Shown: one piece after another, positions 52,201 to 64,000 of the stretch | Layout of the letters: every line of letters begins with the position of its first letter | How positions within the stretch are numbered: position 1 is the stretch's first letter | Source of the DNA: Branchinecta lynchi | Lineage: Eukaryota > Arthropoda > Branchiopoda > Anostraca > Branchinectidae | Length of the DNA: 64,000 nucleotides | NCBI GenBank assembly: GCA_023053575.1 | Contig: JAKZAP010000151.1 | Span: 32,342-96,341, forward strand | Direction: 5' to 3' | Position numbers and translations under genes: made by a program | The notes under the pieces: generated by a model | What the model saw: the letters and a program-made list of their open reading frames with translations, nothing else | Database searches by the model: none | Told to the model about the DNA's origin: nothing

Positions 52201-54134
52201 GTGAGAAAACAATCCTTGTGGGAAAACAAACCTTGTGGGGAAACAAACCTTGTGGGGAAACAAACCTTGTGGGAAAACTAACCTTGTGGGAAAACAAACC
52301 TTGCGGGAAAACTAACCTTGTGGGAAAACAAACCCTGCGGGAAAACAAACCTTGTGGGAAAACCAACCTTATGGGGAAAGCAACCCTGCGGGAAAACCAA
52401 CCTTGTGGGAAAACCAACCTTGTGGGAAAACCAACCTTGTGGGAAAGCGAACCTTTTGGGAAAACCAACACAGTGGGAAAACAAACCTTGTGGGAAAACA
52501 AACCTTGCGGGAAAACTAACCTTGTGGGAAAACAAACCCTGCGGGAAAACAAACCTTGTGGGAAAACCAACCTTGTGGGAAAACCAACCTTGTGGGGAAA
52601 CAAACCTTGTGGCAAAACAAACCTTGTGGGAAAACAAACCTTGTGGGAAAACAAACCTTGTGGGAAAACAAACCTTGTGAGAAAACAAACCTTGTGGGGA
52701 AACAAACCTAGTGGGAAAACATACCTTGTGAGAAAACAAACCTTGTGGGAAAACCAGCCTTGCGGGAAAGCGAACCTTGCGGGAAAGCGAACCTCTTGGG
52801 AAAACCAACACAGTGGGAAAACAAACCTTGTGAGAAAACAATCCTTGTGGGAAAACAAACCTTGTGGGGAAACAAACCTTGTGGGGAAACAAACCTTGTG
52901 GGAAAACTAACCTTGTGGGAAAACAAACCTTGCGGGAAAACTAACCTTGTGGGAAAACAAACCCTGCGGGAAAACCAGCCTTCTGGGAAAACCAACCTTG
53001 TGGGGAAACAAACCTTTCGGGAAAACCAACCTTGTGGGAAAACAAACCTTGTGAGAAAACAAACATTGTGGGGAAACAAACCTTGTGGGAAAACCAGCCT
53101 TGCGGGAAAGCGAACCTTTTGGGAAAACCAAGACAGTGGGAAAACAAACCTTGTGAGAAAACAATCCTTGTGGGAAAACAAACCTTGTGGGGAAACAAAC
53201 CTTGTGGGGAAACAAACCTTGTGGGAAAACTAACCTTGTGGGAAAACAAACCTTGCGGGAAAACTAACCTTGTGGGAAAACAAACCCTGCGGGAAAACCA
53301 GCCTTGTGGGAAAACCAACCTTGTGGGGAAACAAACCTTTCGGGAAAACCAACCTTGTGGGAAAACAAACCTTGTGAGAAAACAAACATTGTGGGGAAAC
53401 AAACCTTGTGGGAAAACCAGCCTTGCGGGAAAGCGAACCTTTTGGGGAAACCAACCTTATGGGGAAAGCAACCCTGCGGGAAAACCAACCTTGTGGGAGA
53501 ACCAACCTTGTGGGAAAACCAACCTTTTGGGAAAGCGAACCTTTTGGGAAAACCAACACAGTGGGAAAACAAACCTTGTGGGAAAACAAACCTTGTGGGG
53601 AAACAAACCTTGCGGGAAAACTAACCTTGTGGGAAAACAAACCCTGCGGGAAAACCAACCTTGTGGGGAAACAAACCTTGTGGGAAAACCAACCTTGTGA
53701 GAAAACTAACGCTGTGGGAAAACCAACCTTGTGGGAAAACCAACCTAGAGGAAAAACAAATCTTGAGGGAAAACAAAGCTTGTGGGAAAACAAACCTTGT
53801 GGGAAAGACAACCTTATGGGAAAACCAAAACAGTGGGAAAACAATACTTGTGGGGAAACAAACCTTGTGGGAAAACAAACCTTGTGGGAAAAATAACCTT
53901 GTGGGAAAACAAACCTTGCGGGAAAACGAACCTTGTGGGAAAACAAACCCTGCGGGAAAACCAACCTTGTGGGAAAACCAACCTTGTGGGGAAACAAACC
54001 TTTCGGGAAAACCAACCTTGTGGGAAAAAAAAACTTGTGGGAAAACAAACCTTGTGGGAAAACAAACCTTGTGGGAAAACAAACCTTGTGAGAAAACAAA
54101 CCTTGTGGGGAAACAAACCTAGTGGGAAAACCAA
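49255..54134 (+). repeat. 4.88-kb higher-order repeat unit C, first copy
   Basis: A 287-monomer unit repeated immediately downstream at an offset of 4,880-4,879 bp, becoming 4,913 bp after a 34-bp (two-monomer) indel near 52.6-57.5 kb. Private variants present in both copies include AAAACCGACC with AAAACCCACC (49315 and 54195), GATAACTAACC, GAAATTGAACC and GGGACAACAAAGC. The distinctive run near 53.7-53.9 kb (AACGCTGTGG, CCTAGAGG, CTTGAGGG, AAAGACAACC) recurs at 58.6-58.8 kb. Confidence 0.93.
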
Positions 54135-57100
54135 CCTTGTGGGGAAACAAACCTTGCGGGAAAACGAACCTTGTGGGAAAACAAACCCTGCGGGAAAACC
54201 GACCTTGTGGGAAAACCCACCTTGTGGGGAAACAAACCTTTTGGGAAAACTAACCTTGTGGGAAAACAAACCCTGCGAGAAAACCAACCTTGTGGGAAAA
54301 CAAACCTTGTGGGAAAACAAACCTTGTGGGAAAACAAACCTTGTGAGAAAACAAACCTTGTGGGAAAACCAACCTTATGGGGAAACAAACACTGCGGGAA
54401 AACCAACCTTGTGGGAAAACCAACCTTGCGGGAAAGCGAACCTTTTGGGAAAACCAACACAGTGGGAAAACAAACCTTGTGAGAAAACAATCCTTTTGGA
54501 AAAGCGAACCTTTTGGGAAAACCAACACAGTGGGAAAACAAACCTTGTGAGAAAACAATCCTTGCGGGAAAGCGAACCTTTTGGGAAAACCAACACAGTG
54601 GGAAAACAAACCTTGTGAGAAAACAATCCTTGTGGGAAAACAAACCTTGTGGGGAAACAAACCTTGTGGGGAAACAAACCTTGTGGGAAAACCAACCTTG
54701 CGGGAAAGCGAACCTTGCGGGAAAGCGAACCTCTTGGGAAAACCAACACAGTGGGAAAACAAACCTTGTGAGAAAACAAACCTTGTGGGGAAACAAACCT
54801 TGTGGGAAAACCAACCTTGCGGGAAAGTGAACCTTTTGGGAAAACCAACAAAGTGGGAAAACAAACCTTGTGGGAAAACCAACCTTGCGGGAAAACCAAC
54901 CTTGGGGGAAAACAAAGCTTGTGGGAAAACAAACCTTGTGGGAAGACCAACCTAGTGGGAAACACAACCTAGTGGGAAAACAAACCTTATGGGGAAAGCA
55001 ACCCTGCGGGAAAACCAACCTTGTGGGAAAACCAACCTTGTGGGAAAGCGAACCTTTTGGGAAAACCAACACAGTGGGAAAACAAACCTTGTGGGAAAAC
55101 CAACCTTGCGGGAAAACCAACCTTGGGGGAAAACAAACCTTGTGGGAAAACAAACCTTGTGGGGAAAAAAACCTTGTGGGAAAACTAACCTTGTGGGAAA
55201 ACAAACCTTGTGGGAAAACCAACCTTGTGGGAAAGCGAACCTTTTGGGAAAACCAACACAGTGGGAAAACAAACCTTGTGGGAAAACAAACCTTGTGGGG
55301 AAACAAACCTTGCGGGAAAACTAACCTTGTGGGAAAACAAACCCTGCGGGAAAACCAACCTTGTGGGAAAACCAACCTTGTGGGGAAACAAACCTTTCGG
55401 GAAAACCAACCTTGCGGGAAAGCGAACCTTGCGGGAAAACAAACCTTGTGGGAAAACAAACCTTGTGGGAAAACCAACCTAGTGGGAAAACAAACCTTGT
55501 GAGAAAACAAATCTTGTGGGAAAACCAACCTTATGGGGAAACAAACCCTGCGGGAAAACCAACCTTTTGGGAAAAGCAACCTTGCGGGAAAGCGAACCTT
55601 TTGGGAAAACCAACACAGTGGGAAAACAAACCTTGTGAGAAAACAATCCTTGTGGGAAAACAAACCTTGTGGGGAAACAAACCTTGTGGGGAAACAAACC
55701 TTGTGGGAAAACTAACCTTGTGGGAAAACAAACCTTGCGGGATAACTAACCTTGTGGGAAAACAAACCCTGCGGGAAAACAAACCTTGTGGGAAAACCAA
55801 CCTTGTGGGGAAACACACCTTTCTGGAAAACCAGCCTTGTGGCAAAACAAACCTTGTGGGAAAACAAACCTTGTGGGAAAACAAACCTTGTGGGAAAACA
55901 AACCTTTTGAGAAAATAAACCTTGTGGGGAAACAAACCTAGTGAGAACACAAACCTTGTGGGAAAACAAACCTTGTGAGAAAACAATCCTTGTGGGAAAA
56001 CAAACCTTGTGGGGAAATAAACCTTGTGGGAAAACTAACCTTGTGGGAAAACAAACCTTTTGGGAAAACCAACCTTGTGGGGAAACAAACCTTTCGGGAA
56101 AACCAACCTAGTGGGAAAACAAACCTTGTGAGAAAACAAACATTGTGGGGAAACAAACCTTGTGGGAAAACCAGCCTTGCGGGAAAGTGAACCTTTTGGG
56201 AAAACCAACCTTATGGGGAAAGCAACCCTGCGGGAAAACCAACCTTGTGGGAAAACCAACCTTGTGGGAAAACCAACCTTTTGGGAAAGCGAACCTTTTG
56301 GGAAAACCAACACAGTGGGAAAACAAACCTTGTGGGAAAACAAACCTTGTGGGAAAACAAACCTTGCGGGAAAACTAACCTTGTGGGAAAACAAACCCTG
56401 CGGGAAAACCAACCTTGTGGGAAAACCAACCTTGTGGGGAAACAAACCTTTCGGGAAAACCAACCTTGTGGGAAAACAAACCTTGTGGTAAAACAAACCT
56501 TGTGGGGAAACAAACCTTGTGGGAAAACCAACCTTGCGGGAAATTGAACCTTTTGGGAAAACCAACACAGTGGGAAAACAAACCTTGTGGGTAAACTAAC
56601 CTTACGGGAAAACCAACCTTGGGGGAAAACAAAGCTTGTGGGAAAACAAACCTTGTGGGAAAACCAACCTAGTGGGAAAAACAAACTTGGGGGACAACAA
56701 AGCTTGTGGGAAAACAAACCTTGTGGGAAAACCAACCTAGTGGGAAAAACAACCTAGTGGGAAAACAAACTTTGTGAGAAAACAAACCTTGTGGGAAAAC
56801 CAACCTTATGGGGAAAGCAACCCTGCGGGAAAACCAACCTTGTGGGAAAACCAAGCTTTTGGGAAAACCAACCTTGTGGGAAAGCGAACCTTTTGGGAAA
56901 ACCAACACAGTGGGAAAACAAACCTTGTGGGAAAACAAACCTTGTGGGGAAACAAACCTTGCGGGAAAACTAACCTTGTGGGAAAACAAACCCTGCGGGA
57001 AAACCAACCTTGGGGGAAAACCAACCTTGCGGGAAAGCGAACCTTTTGGGAAAACCAACACAGTGGGAAAACAAACCTTGTGAGAAAACAATCCTTGTGG

Positions 57101-59050
57101 GAAAACAAACCTTGTGGGGAAACAAACCTTGTGGGGAAACAAACCTTGTGGGAAAACTAACCTTGTGGGAAAACAAACCTTGCGGGAAAACTAACCTTGT
57201 GGGAAAACAAACCCTGCGGGAAAACAAACCTTGTGGGAAAACCAACCTTATGGGGAAAGCAACCCTGCGGGAAAACCAACCTTGTGGGAAAACCAACCTT
57301 GTGGGAAAACCAACCTTGTGGGAAAGCGAACCTTTTGGGAAAACCAACACAGTGGGAAAACAAACCTTGTGGGAAAACAAACCTTGCGGGAAAACTAACC
57401 TTGTGGGAAAACAAACCCTGCGGGAAAACAAACCTTGTGGGAAAACCAACCTTGTGGGAAAACCAACCTAGTGGGAAAAACAAACTTGGGGGACAACAAA
57501 GCTTGTGGGAAAACAAACCTTGTGGCAAAACAAACCTTGTGGGAAAACAAACCTTGTGGGAAAACAAACCTTGTGGGAAAACAAACCTTGTGAGAAAACA
57601 AACCTTGTGGGGAAACAAACCTAGTGGGAAAACATACCTTGTGAGAAAACAAACCTTGTGGGAAAACCAGCCTTGCGGGAAAGCGAACCTTGCGGGAAAG
57701 CGAACCTCTTGGGAAAACCAACACAGTGGGAAAACAAACCTTGTGAGAAAACAATCCTTGTGGGAAAACAAACCTTGTGGGGAAACAAACCTTGTGGGGA
57801 AACAAACCTTGTGGGAAAACTAACCTTGTGGGAAAACAAACCTTGCGGGAAAACTAACCTTGTGGGAAAACAAACCCTGCGGGAAAACCAGCCTTCTGGG
57901 AAAACCAACCTTGTGGGGAAACAAACCTTTCGGGAAAACCAACCTTGTGGGAAAACAAACCTTGTGAGAAAACAAACATTGTGGGGAAACAAACCTTGTG
58001 GGAAAACCAGCCTTGCGGGAAAGCGAACCTTTTGGGAAAACCAAGACAGTGGGAAAACAAACCTTGTGAGAAAACAATCCTTGTGGGAAAACAAACCTTG
58101 TGGGGAAACAAACCTTGTGGGGAAACAAACCTTGTGGGAAAACTAACCTTGTGGGAAAACAAACCTTGCGGGAAAACTAACCTTGTGGGAAAACAAACCC
58201 TGCGGGAAAACCAGCCTTGTGGGAAAACCAACCTTGTGGGGAAACAAACCTTTCGGGAAAACCAACCTTGTGGGAAAACAAACCTTGTGAGAAAACAAAC
58301 ATTGTGGGGAAACAAACCTTGTGGGAAAACCAGCCTTGCGGGAAAGCGAACCTTTTGGGGAAACCAACCTTATGGGGAAAGCAACCCTGCGGGAAAACCA
58401 ACCTTGTGGGAGAACCAACCTTGTGGGAAAACCAACCTTTTGGGAAAGCGAACCTTTTGGGAAAACCAACACAGTGGGAAAACAAACCTTGTGGGAAAAC
58501 AAACCTTGTGGGGAAACAAACCTTGCGGGAAAACTAACCTTGTGGGAAAACAAACCCTGCGGGAAAACCAACCTTGTGGGGAAACAAACCTTGTGGGAAA
58601 ACCAACCTTGTGAGAAAACTAACGCTGTGGGAAAACCAACCTTGTGGGAAAACCAACCTAGAGGAAAAACAAATCTTGAGGGAAAACAAAGCTTGTGGGA
58701 AAACAAACCTTGTGGGAAAGACAACCTTATGGGAAAACCAAAACAGTGGGAAAACAATACTTGTGGGGAAACAAACCTTGTGGGAAAACAAACCTTGTGG
58801 GAAAAATAACCTTGTGGGAAAACAAACCTTGCGGGAAAACGAACCTTGTGGGAAAACAAACCCTGCGGGAAAACCAACCTTGTGGGAAAACCAACCTTGT
58901 GGGGAAACAAACCTTTCGGGAAAACCAACCTTGTGGGAAAAAAAAACTTGTGGGAAAACAAACCTTGTGGGAAAACAAACCTTGTGGGAAAACAAACCTT
59001 GTGAGAAAACAAACCTTGTGGGGAAACAAACCTAGTGGGAAAACCAACCT
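54135..59050 (+). repeat. 4.88-kb higher-order repeat unit C, second copy
   Basis: Near-identical tandem copy of the preceding unit. Differences are few: GCGAACC instead of GCAAACC near 54439, a block of monomers replaced near 57.47 kb by a repeat of the CCTAGTGGGAAAAACAAAC and GGGACAAC variants, and scattered substitutions. Homology ends near 59050, where CCTTGGGGG replaces CCTTGTGGGG. Confidence 0.93.
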
Positions 59051-59679
59051 TGGGGGAAAACAAACCTTGTGGGAAAACAAACCTTGTGGGGAAACAAACC
59101 TAGCGGGAAAACCAACCTTATGGGAAAACCAACCTTGCGGGAAAACCAACCTTGGGGGAAAACAAACCTTGTGGGTAAACAAACCTTGTGAGAAAACAAT
59201 CCTTGTGGGAAAACAAACCTTGTGGGGAAACAAACCTTGTGGGGAAACAAACCTTGTGGGAAAACTAACCTTGTGGGAAAACAAACCTTGCGGGAAAACT
59301 AACCTTGTGGGAAAACAAACCCTGCGGGAAAACAAAACTTGTGGGAAAACCAACCTTGTGGGGAAACAAACCTTTCTGGAAAACCAACCTTGTGGCAAAA
59401 CAAACCTTGTGGGAAAACAAACCTTGTGGGAAAACAAACCTTGTGGGAAAACAAACCTTGTGAGAAAACAAACCTTGTGGGGAAACAAACCTAGTGGGAA
59501 AACAAACCTTGTGAGAAAACAAACCTTGTGGGAAAACCAACCTTGCGGGAAAGCGAACCTTGCGGGAAAGCGAACCTCTTGGGAAAACCAACACAGTGGG
59601 AAAACAAACCTTGTGAGAAAACAATCCTTGTGGGAAAACAAACCTTGTGGGGAAACAAACCTTGCGGGAAAACCAGCCT

Positions 59680-60840
59680 TGTGGGAAAACCAACCTTGTG
59701 GGGAAACAAACCTTTCGGGAAAACCAACCTTGTGGGAAAACAAACCTTGTGAGAAAAACAACACAGTGGGAAAACAAACCTTGTGAGAAAACAAACATTG
59801 TGGGGAAACAAACCTTGTGGGAAAACCAGCCTTGCGGGAAAGCGAACCTTTTGGGGAAACCAACCTTATGGGGAAAGCAACCCTGTGGGAAAACCAACCT
59901 TGTGGGAAAACCAACCTTGTGGGAAAACCAACCTTATGGGAAAGCAAACCTTTTGGGAAAACCAACACAGTGGGAAAACAAACCTTGTGGGAAAACAAAC
60001 CTTGTGGGGAAACAAACCTTGCGGGAAAACTAACCTTGTGGGAAAACAAACCCTGCGGGAAAACCAACCTTGTGGGAAAACCAACCTTGTGGGGAAACAA
60101 ACCTTTCGGGAAAACCAACCTTGTGGGAAAACAAACCTTGTGGGAAAACAAACCTTGTGGGGAAACAAACCTTGTGGGAAAACCAACCTTGCGGGAAAGC
60201 GAACCTTTTGGGAAAACCAACACAGTGGGAAAACAAACCTTGTGGGTAAACCAACCTTGCGGGAAAACCAACCTTGGGGGAAAACAAAGCTTGTGGGAAA
60301 ACAAACCTTGCGGGAAAACCAACCTAGTGGGAAAAACAACCTTGGGGGAAAACAAAGCTTGTGGGAAAACAAACCTTGTGGGAAAACAAACCTAGTGGGG
60401 AAAACAACCTAGTGGGAAAACAAACCTTGTGAGAAAACATACCTTGTGGGAAAACCAACCTTATGGGGAAAGCAACCCTGCGAGAAAACCAACCTTGTGG
60501 GAAAACCAACCTTGTGGGAAAGCGAACCTTTTGGGAAAACCAACACAGTGGGAAAACCAACCTTGTGGGGAAACAAACCTTTCGGGAAAACAAACCTTGT
60601 GGGAAAACAAACCTTGTGGGAAAACAAACCTTGTGGGAAAACAAACCTTATGGGGAAAGCAACCCTGCGGGAAAACCAACCTTGTGGGAAAACCAACCTT
60701 GTCGGAAAGCGAACCTTTTGGGAAAACCAACACAGTGGGAACACAAACCTTGTGGGAAAACCAACCTTGCGGGAAAACCAACCTTGTGGGAAAACAAACC
60801 TTGTGGGAAAACAAACCTTGTGGGAAAACAAACCTGTGGG
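59680..60840 (+). repeat. 3.16-kb-period higher-order unit D, first copy
   Basis: Matches 62840-64000 at an offset of 3,160 bp (186 monomers minus two bases). Shared private variants: GTGAGAAAAACAACACAG at 59752 and 62912, CTTGTCGG near 60707 and 63870, and the short monomer AAACCTGTGGG near 60832 and 63993. Confidence 0.9.
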
Positions 60841-62839
60841 AAAACAAACCTTATGGGAAAACAAACCTTGTGGGGAAACAAACCTTGTGGGAAAACCAAC
60901 CTTGCGGGAAAGCGAACCTTTTGGGAAAACCAACACAGTGGGAGAACAAACCTTGTGGGAAAACCAACCTTGCGGGAAAACCAACCTTGGGGGAAAACAA
61001 ACCTTGTGGGGAAACAAACCTTGTGGGAAAACCAACCTTGCGGGAAAGCGAACCTTTTGGGAAAACCAACACAGTGGGAGAACAAACCTTGTGGGAAAAC
61101 CAACCTTGTGGGAAAACCAACCTTGTGGGGAAACAAACCTTTCGGGAAAACTAACCTTGTGGGAAAACAAACCCTGCGGGAAAACGAACCTTGTGGGAAA
61201 ACAAACCTTGTGGGAAAACAAACCTTGTGGGAAAACAAACCTTGTGAGAAAACAAACCTTGTGGGAAAACCAACCTTATGGGGAAACAAACCCTGCGGGA
61301 AAACCAACCTTGTGGGAAAACCAACCTTGCGGGAAAGCGAACCTTTTGGGAAAACCAACACAGTGGGAAAACAAACCTTGTGAGAAAACAATCCTTGTGG
61401 GAAAACAAACCTTGGGGGGAAACAAACCTTGCGGGGAAACTAACCTTGTGGGAAAACAAACCCTGCGGGAAAACCAACCTTGTGGGGAAACAAACCTTTC
61501 GGGAAAACTAACCTTGTGGGAAAACAAACCCTGCGGGAAAACGAACCTTGTGGGAAAACAAACCTTGTGGGAAAACAAACCTTGTGAGAAAACAAACCTT
61601 GTGGGAAAACCAACCTTATGGGGAAACAAACTCTGCGGGAAAACCAACCTTGTGGGAAAACCAACCTTGCGGGAAAGCGAACCTTTTGGGAAAACCAACA
61701 CAGTGGGAAAACAAACCTTTTGAGAAAACAATCCTTGTGGGAAAACAAACCTTGTGGGGAAACAAACCTTGTGGGGAAACAAACCTTGTGGGAAAACTAG
61801 CCTTGTGGGAAAACAAACCTTGTGGGAAAACCAACCTTATGGGGAAAGCAACCCTGCGGGAAAACCAACCTTATGGGAAAACCAACCTTGTGGGAAAGCG
61901 AACCTTTTGGGAAAACCAACACAATGGGAAAAAAACCTTGTGGGAAAACCAACCTTGCGAGAAAACCAACCTTGGGGGAAAACAAACCTTTTGGGGAAAC
62001 AAACCTAGTGGGAAAACAAACCTTGTGAGAAAACAATCCTTGTGGGAAAACAAACCTTGGGGGGAAACAAACCTTGCGGGGAAACTAACCTCGTGGGAAA
62101 ACAAACCCTGCGGGAAAACCAACCTTGTGGGAAAACCAACCTTGTGGGGAAACAAACCTTTCGGGAAAACTAACCTTGTGGGAAAACAAACCCTGCGGGA
62201 AAACGAACCTTGTGGGAAAACAAACCTTGTGGGAAAACAAACCTTGTGGGAAAACAAACCTTGTGAGAAAACAAACCTTGTGGGAAAACCAACCTTATGG
62301 GGAAACAAACCCTGCGGGAAAACCAACCTTGTGGGAAAACCAACCTTGCGGGAAAGCGAACCTTTTGGAAAAACCAACACAGTGGGAAAACAAACCTTGT
62401 GAGAAAACAATCCTTGTGGGAAAACAAACCTTGTGGGGAAACAAACCTTGTGGGGAAACAAACCTTGTGAGAAAACTAACCTTGTGGGAAAACTAACCTT
62501 GCGGGAAAACTAACCTTGTGGGAAAACAAACCCTGCGGGAAAACCAACCTTGTGGGAAAACCAGCCTTGTGGGGAAACAAACCTTTCGGAAAAACAAACC
62601 TTGTGGGAAAACAAACCTTGTGGGAAAACAAACCTTGTGGGAAAACAAACCTTATGGGGAAAGCAACCCTGCGGGAAAACCAACCTTGTGGGAAAACCAA
62701 CCTTGTGGGAAAGCGAACCTTTTGGGAAAACCAAGACACTGGGAACACAAACCTTGTGGGAAAACCAACCTTGCGGGAAAACCAACCTTGTGGGAAAACA
62801 AACCTTGTGGGAAAACAAACCTTGTGGGAAAACAAACCT

Positions 62840-64000
62840 TGTGGGAAAACCAACCTTGTGGGGAAACAAACCTTTCGGGAAAACCAACCTTGTGGGAAAA
62901 CAAACCTTGTGAGAAAAACAACACAGTGGGAAAACAAACCTTGTGAGAAAACAAACATTGTGGGGAAACAAACCTTGTGGGAAAACCAGCCTTGCGGGAA
63001 AGCGAACCTTTTGGGGAAACCAACCTTATGGGGAAAGCAACCCTGTGGGAAAACCAACCTTGTGGGAAAACCAACCTTGTGGGAAAACCAACCTTTTGGG
63101 AAAGCAAACCTTTTGGGAAAACCAACACAGTGGGAAAACAAACCTTGTGGGAAAACAAACCTTGTGGGGAAACAAACCTTGCGGGAAAACTAACCTTGTG
63201 GGAAAACAAACCCTGCGGGAAAACCAACCTTGTGGGAAAACCAACCTTGTGGGGAAACAAACCTTTCGGGAAAACCAACCTTGTGGGAAAACAAACCTTG
63301 TGGGAAAACAAACCTTGTGGGGAAACAAACCTTGTGGGAAAACCAACCTTGCGGGAAAGCGAACCTTTTGGGAAAACCAACACAGTGGGAAAACAAACCT
63401 TGTGGGTAAACCAACCTTGCGGGAAAACCAACCTTGGGGGAAAACAAAGCTTGTGGGAAAACAAACCTTGCGGGAAAACCAACCTAGTGGGAAAAACAAC
63501 CTTGGGGGAAAACAAAGCTTGTGGGAAAACAAACCTTGTGGGAAAACAAACCTAGTGGGGAAAACAACCTAGTGGGAAAACAAACCTTGTGAGAAAACAT
63601 ACCTTGTGGGAAAACCAACCTTATGGGGAAAGCAACCCTGCGAGAAAACCAACTTTGTGGGAAAACCAACCTTGTGGGAAAGCGAACCTTTTGGGAAAAC
63701 CAACACAGTGGGAAAACCAACCTTGTGGGGGAAACAAACCTTTCGGGAAAACAAACCTTGTGGGAAAACAAACCTTGTGGGAAAACAAACCTTGTGGGAA
63801 AACAAACCTTATGGGGAAAGCAACCCTGCGGGAAAACCAACCTTGTGGGAAAACCAACCTTGTCGGAAAGCGAACCTTTTGGGAAAACCAACACAGTGGG
63901 AACACAAACCTTGTGGGAAAACCAACCTTGCGGGAAAACCAACCTTGTGGGAAAACAAACCTTGTGGGAAAACAAACCTTGTGGGAAAACAAACCTGTGG
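62840..64000 (+). repeat. 3.16-kb-period higher-order unit D, second copy (cut by window edge)
   Basis: Tandem partner of the 59.68-kb segment. Homology is still continuing at the last base, so the unit extends beyond the window. One private change is an extra G at 63730 (GTGGGGGAAAC). Confidence 0.9.

Larger units (their letters stand above)
41246..64000 (+). repeat. 17-bp satellite array, block 6 (plus)
   Basis: About 1,340 monomers in plus orientation, running off the right edge. It holds the clearest long-range duplications in the window: the 4.88-kb pair, the 3.16-kb pair, and 44.53-45.46 kb, which matches 0.64-1.56 kb in block 1. Local irregularities include an expanded AAAC run at 47825. 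No unique sequence is embedded in it. Confidence 0.98.

Noticed and set aside
1..64000. Telomeric repeat tract
   Set aside because: G-runs recur every 17 bp on one strand, as in some long fungal telomere repeats, but the tract is 64 kb, switches orientation four times and has complex higher-order variants, which fits an internal satellite better.
1..64000. G-quadruplex-forming tract
   Set aside because: GGG or GGGG runs are separated by 13-14 bases, well beyond the usual 1-7-base loops.
1..64000. CENP-B box in variant monomers containing TTCGGG or GCGAACC
   Set aside because: The pattern TTCG-N4-A-N2-CGGG does not fit any variant I checked on either strand. A centromeric role is possible but unsupported.

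Overview
The window is essentially one satellite array. About 63.7 of 64.0 kb consists of a 17-bp tandem repeat, consensus GGGAAAACAAACCTTGT on its purine-rich strand, roughly 3,750 monomers. I find no credible protein-coding gene, rRNA, tRNA, CRISPR array or recognisable transposon. An array of this length, with higher-order repeats and orientation switches, points to eukaryotic nuclear heterochromatin (pericentromeric, subtelomeric or sex-chromosome satellite). The species cannot be named from the sequence.

Layout: the repeat changes direction four times. Purine-rich strand on top: 1-25166, 35801-39852 and 41246-64000 (about 52.0 kb). Purine-rich strand on the bottom: 25167-26013, 26289-35800 and 39853-41245 (about 11.8 kb). 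The only non-satellite DNA is a 275-bp AT-rich island at 26014-26288, inside an inverted block. A sister copy of the surrounding repeat carries 147 bp of ordinary satellite at the equivalent place, so the island looks like a replacement (deletion plus filler) rather than a clean insertion.

Above the 17-bp level there is a rich higher-order repeat (HOR) structure. Diagnostic monomer variants recur in fixed order, and whole blocks are duplicated. The clearest are a tandem pair of 4.88-kb units (about 49.26-59.05 kb), a 4.2/3.6-kb pair (1.57-9.40 kb), a 3.16-kb pair running off the right edge (from 59.68 and 62.84 kb), a 798-bp pair, a 901-bp pair and two separate 238-bp (14-monomer) pairs. Some HOR blocks occur in both orientations, so they existed before at least some of the inversions.

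Many long open frames exist on both strands, up to about 700 codons, but they are a consequence of the repeat. The consensus has no stop in any frame, and because 17 is not a multiple of 3 every frame reads the same 17-residue cycle. I treat none of them as genes.
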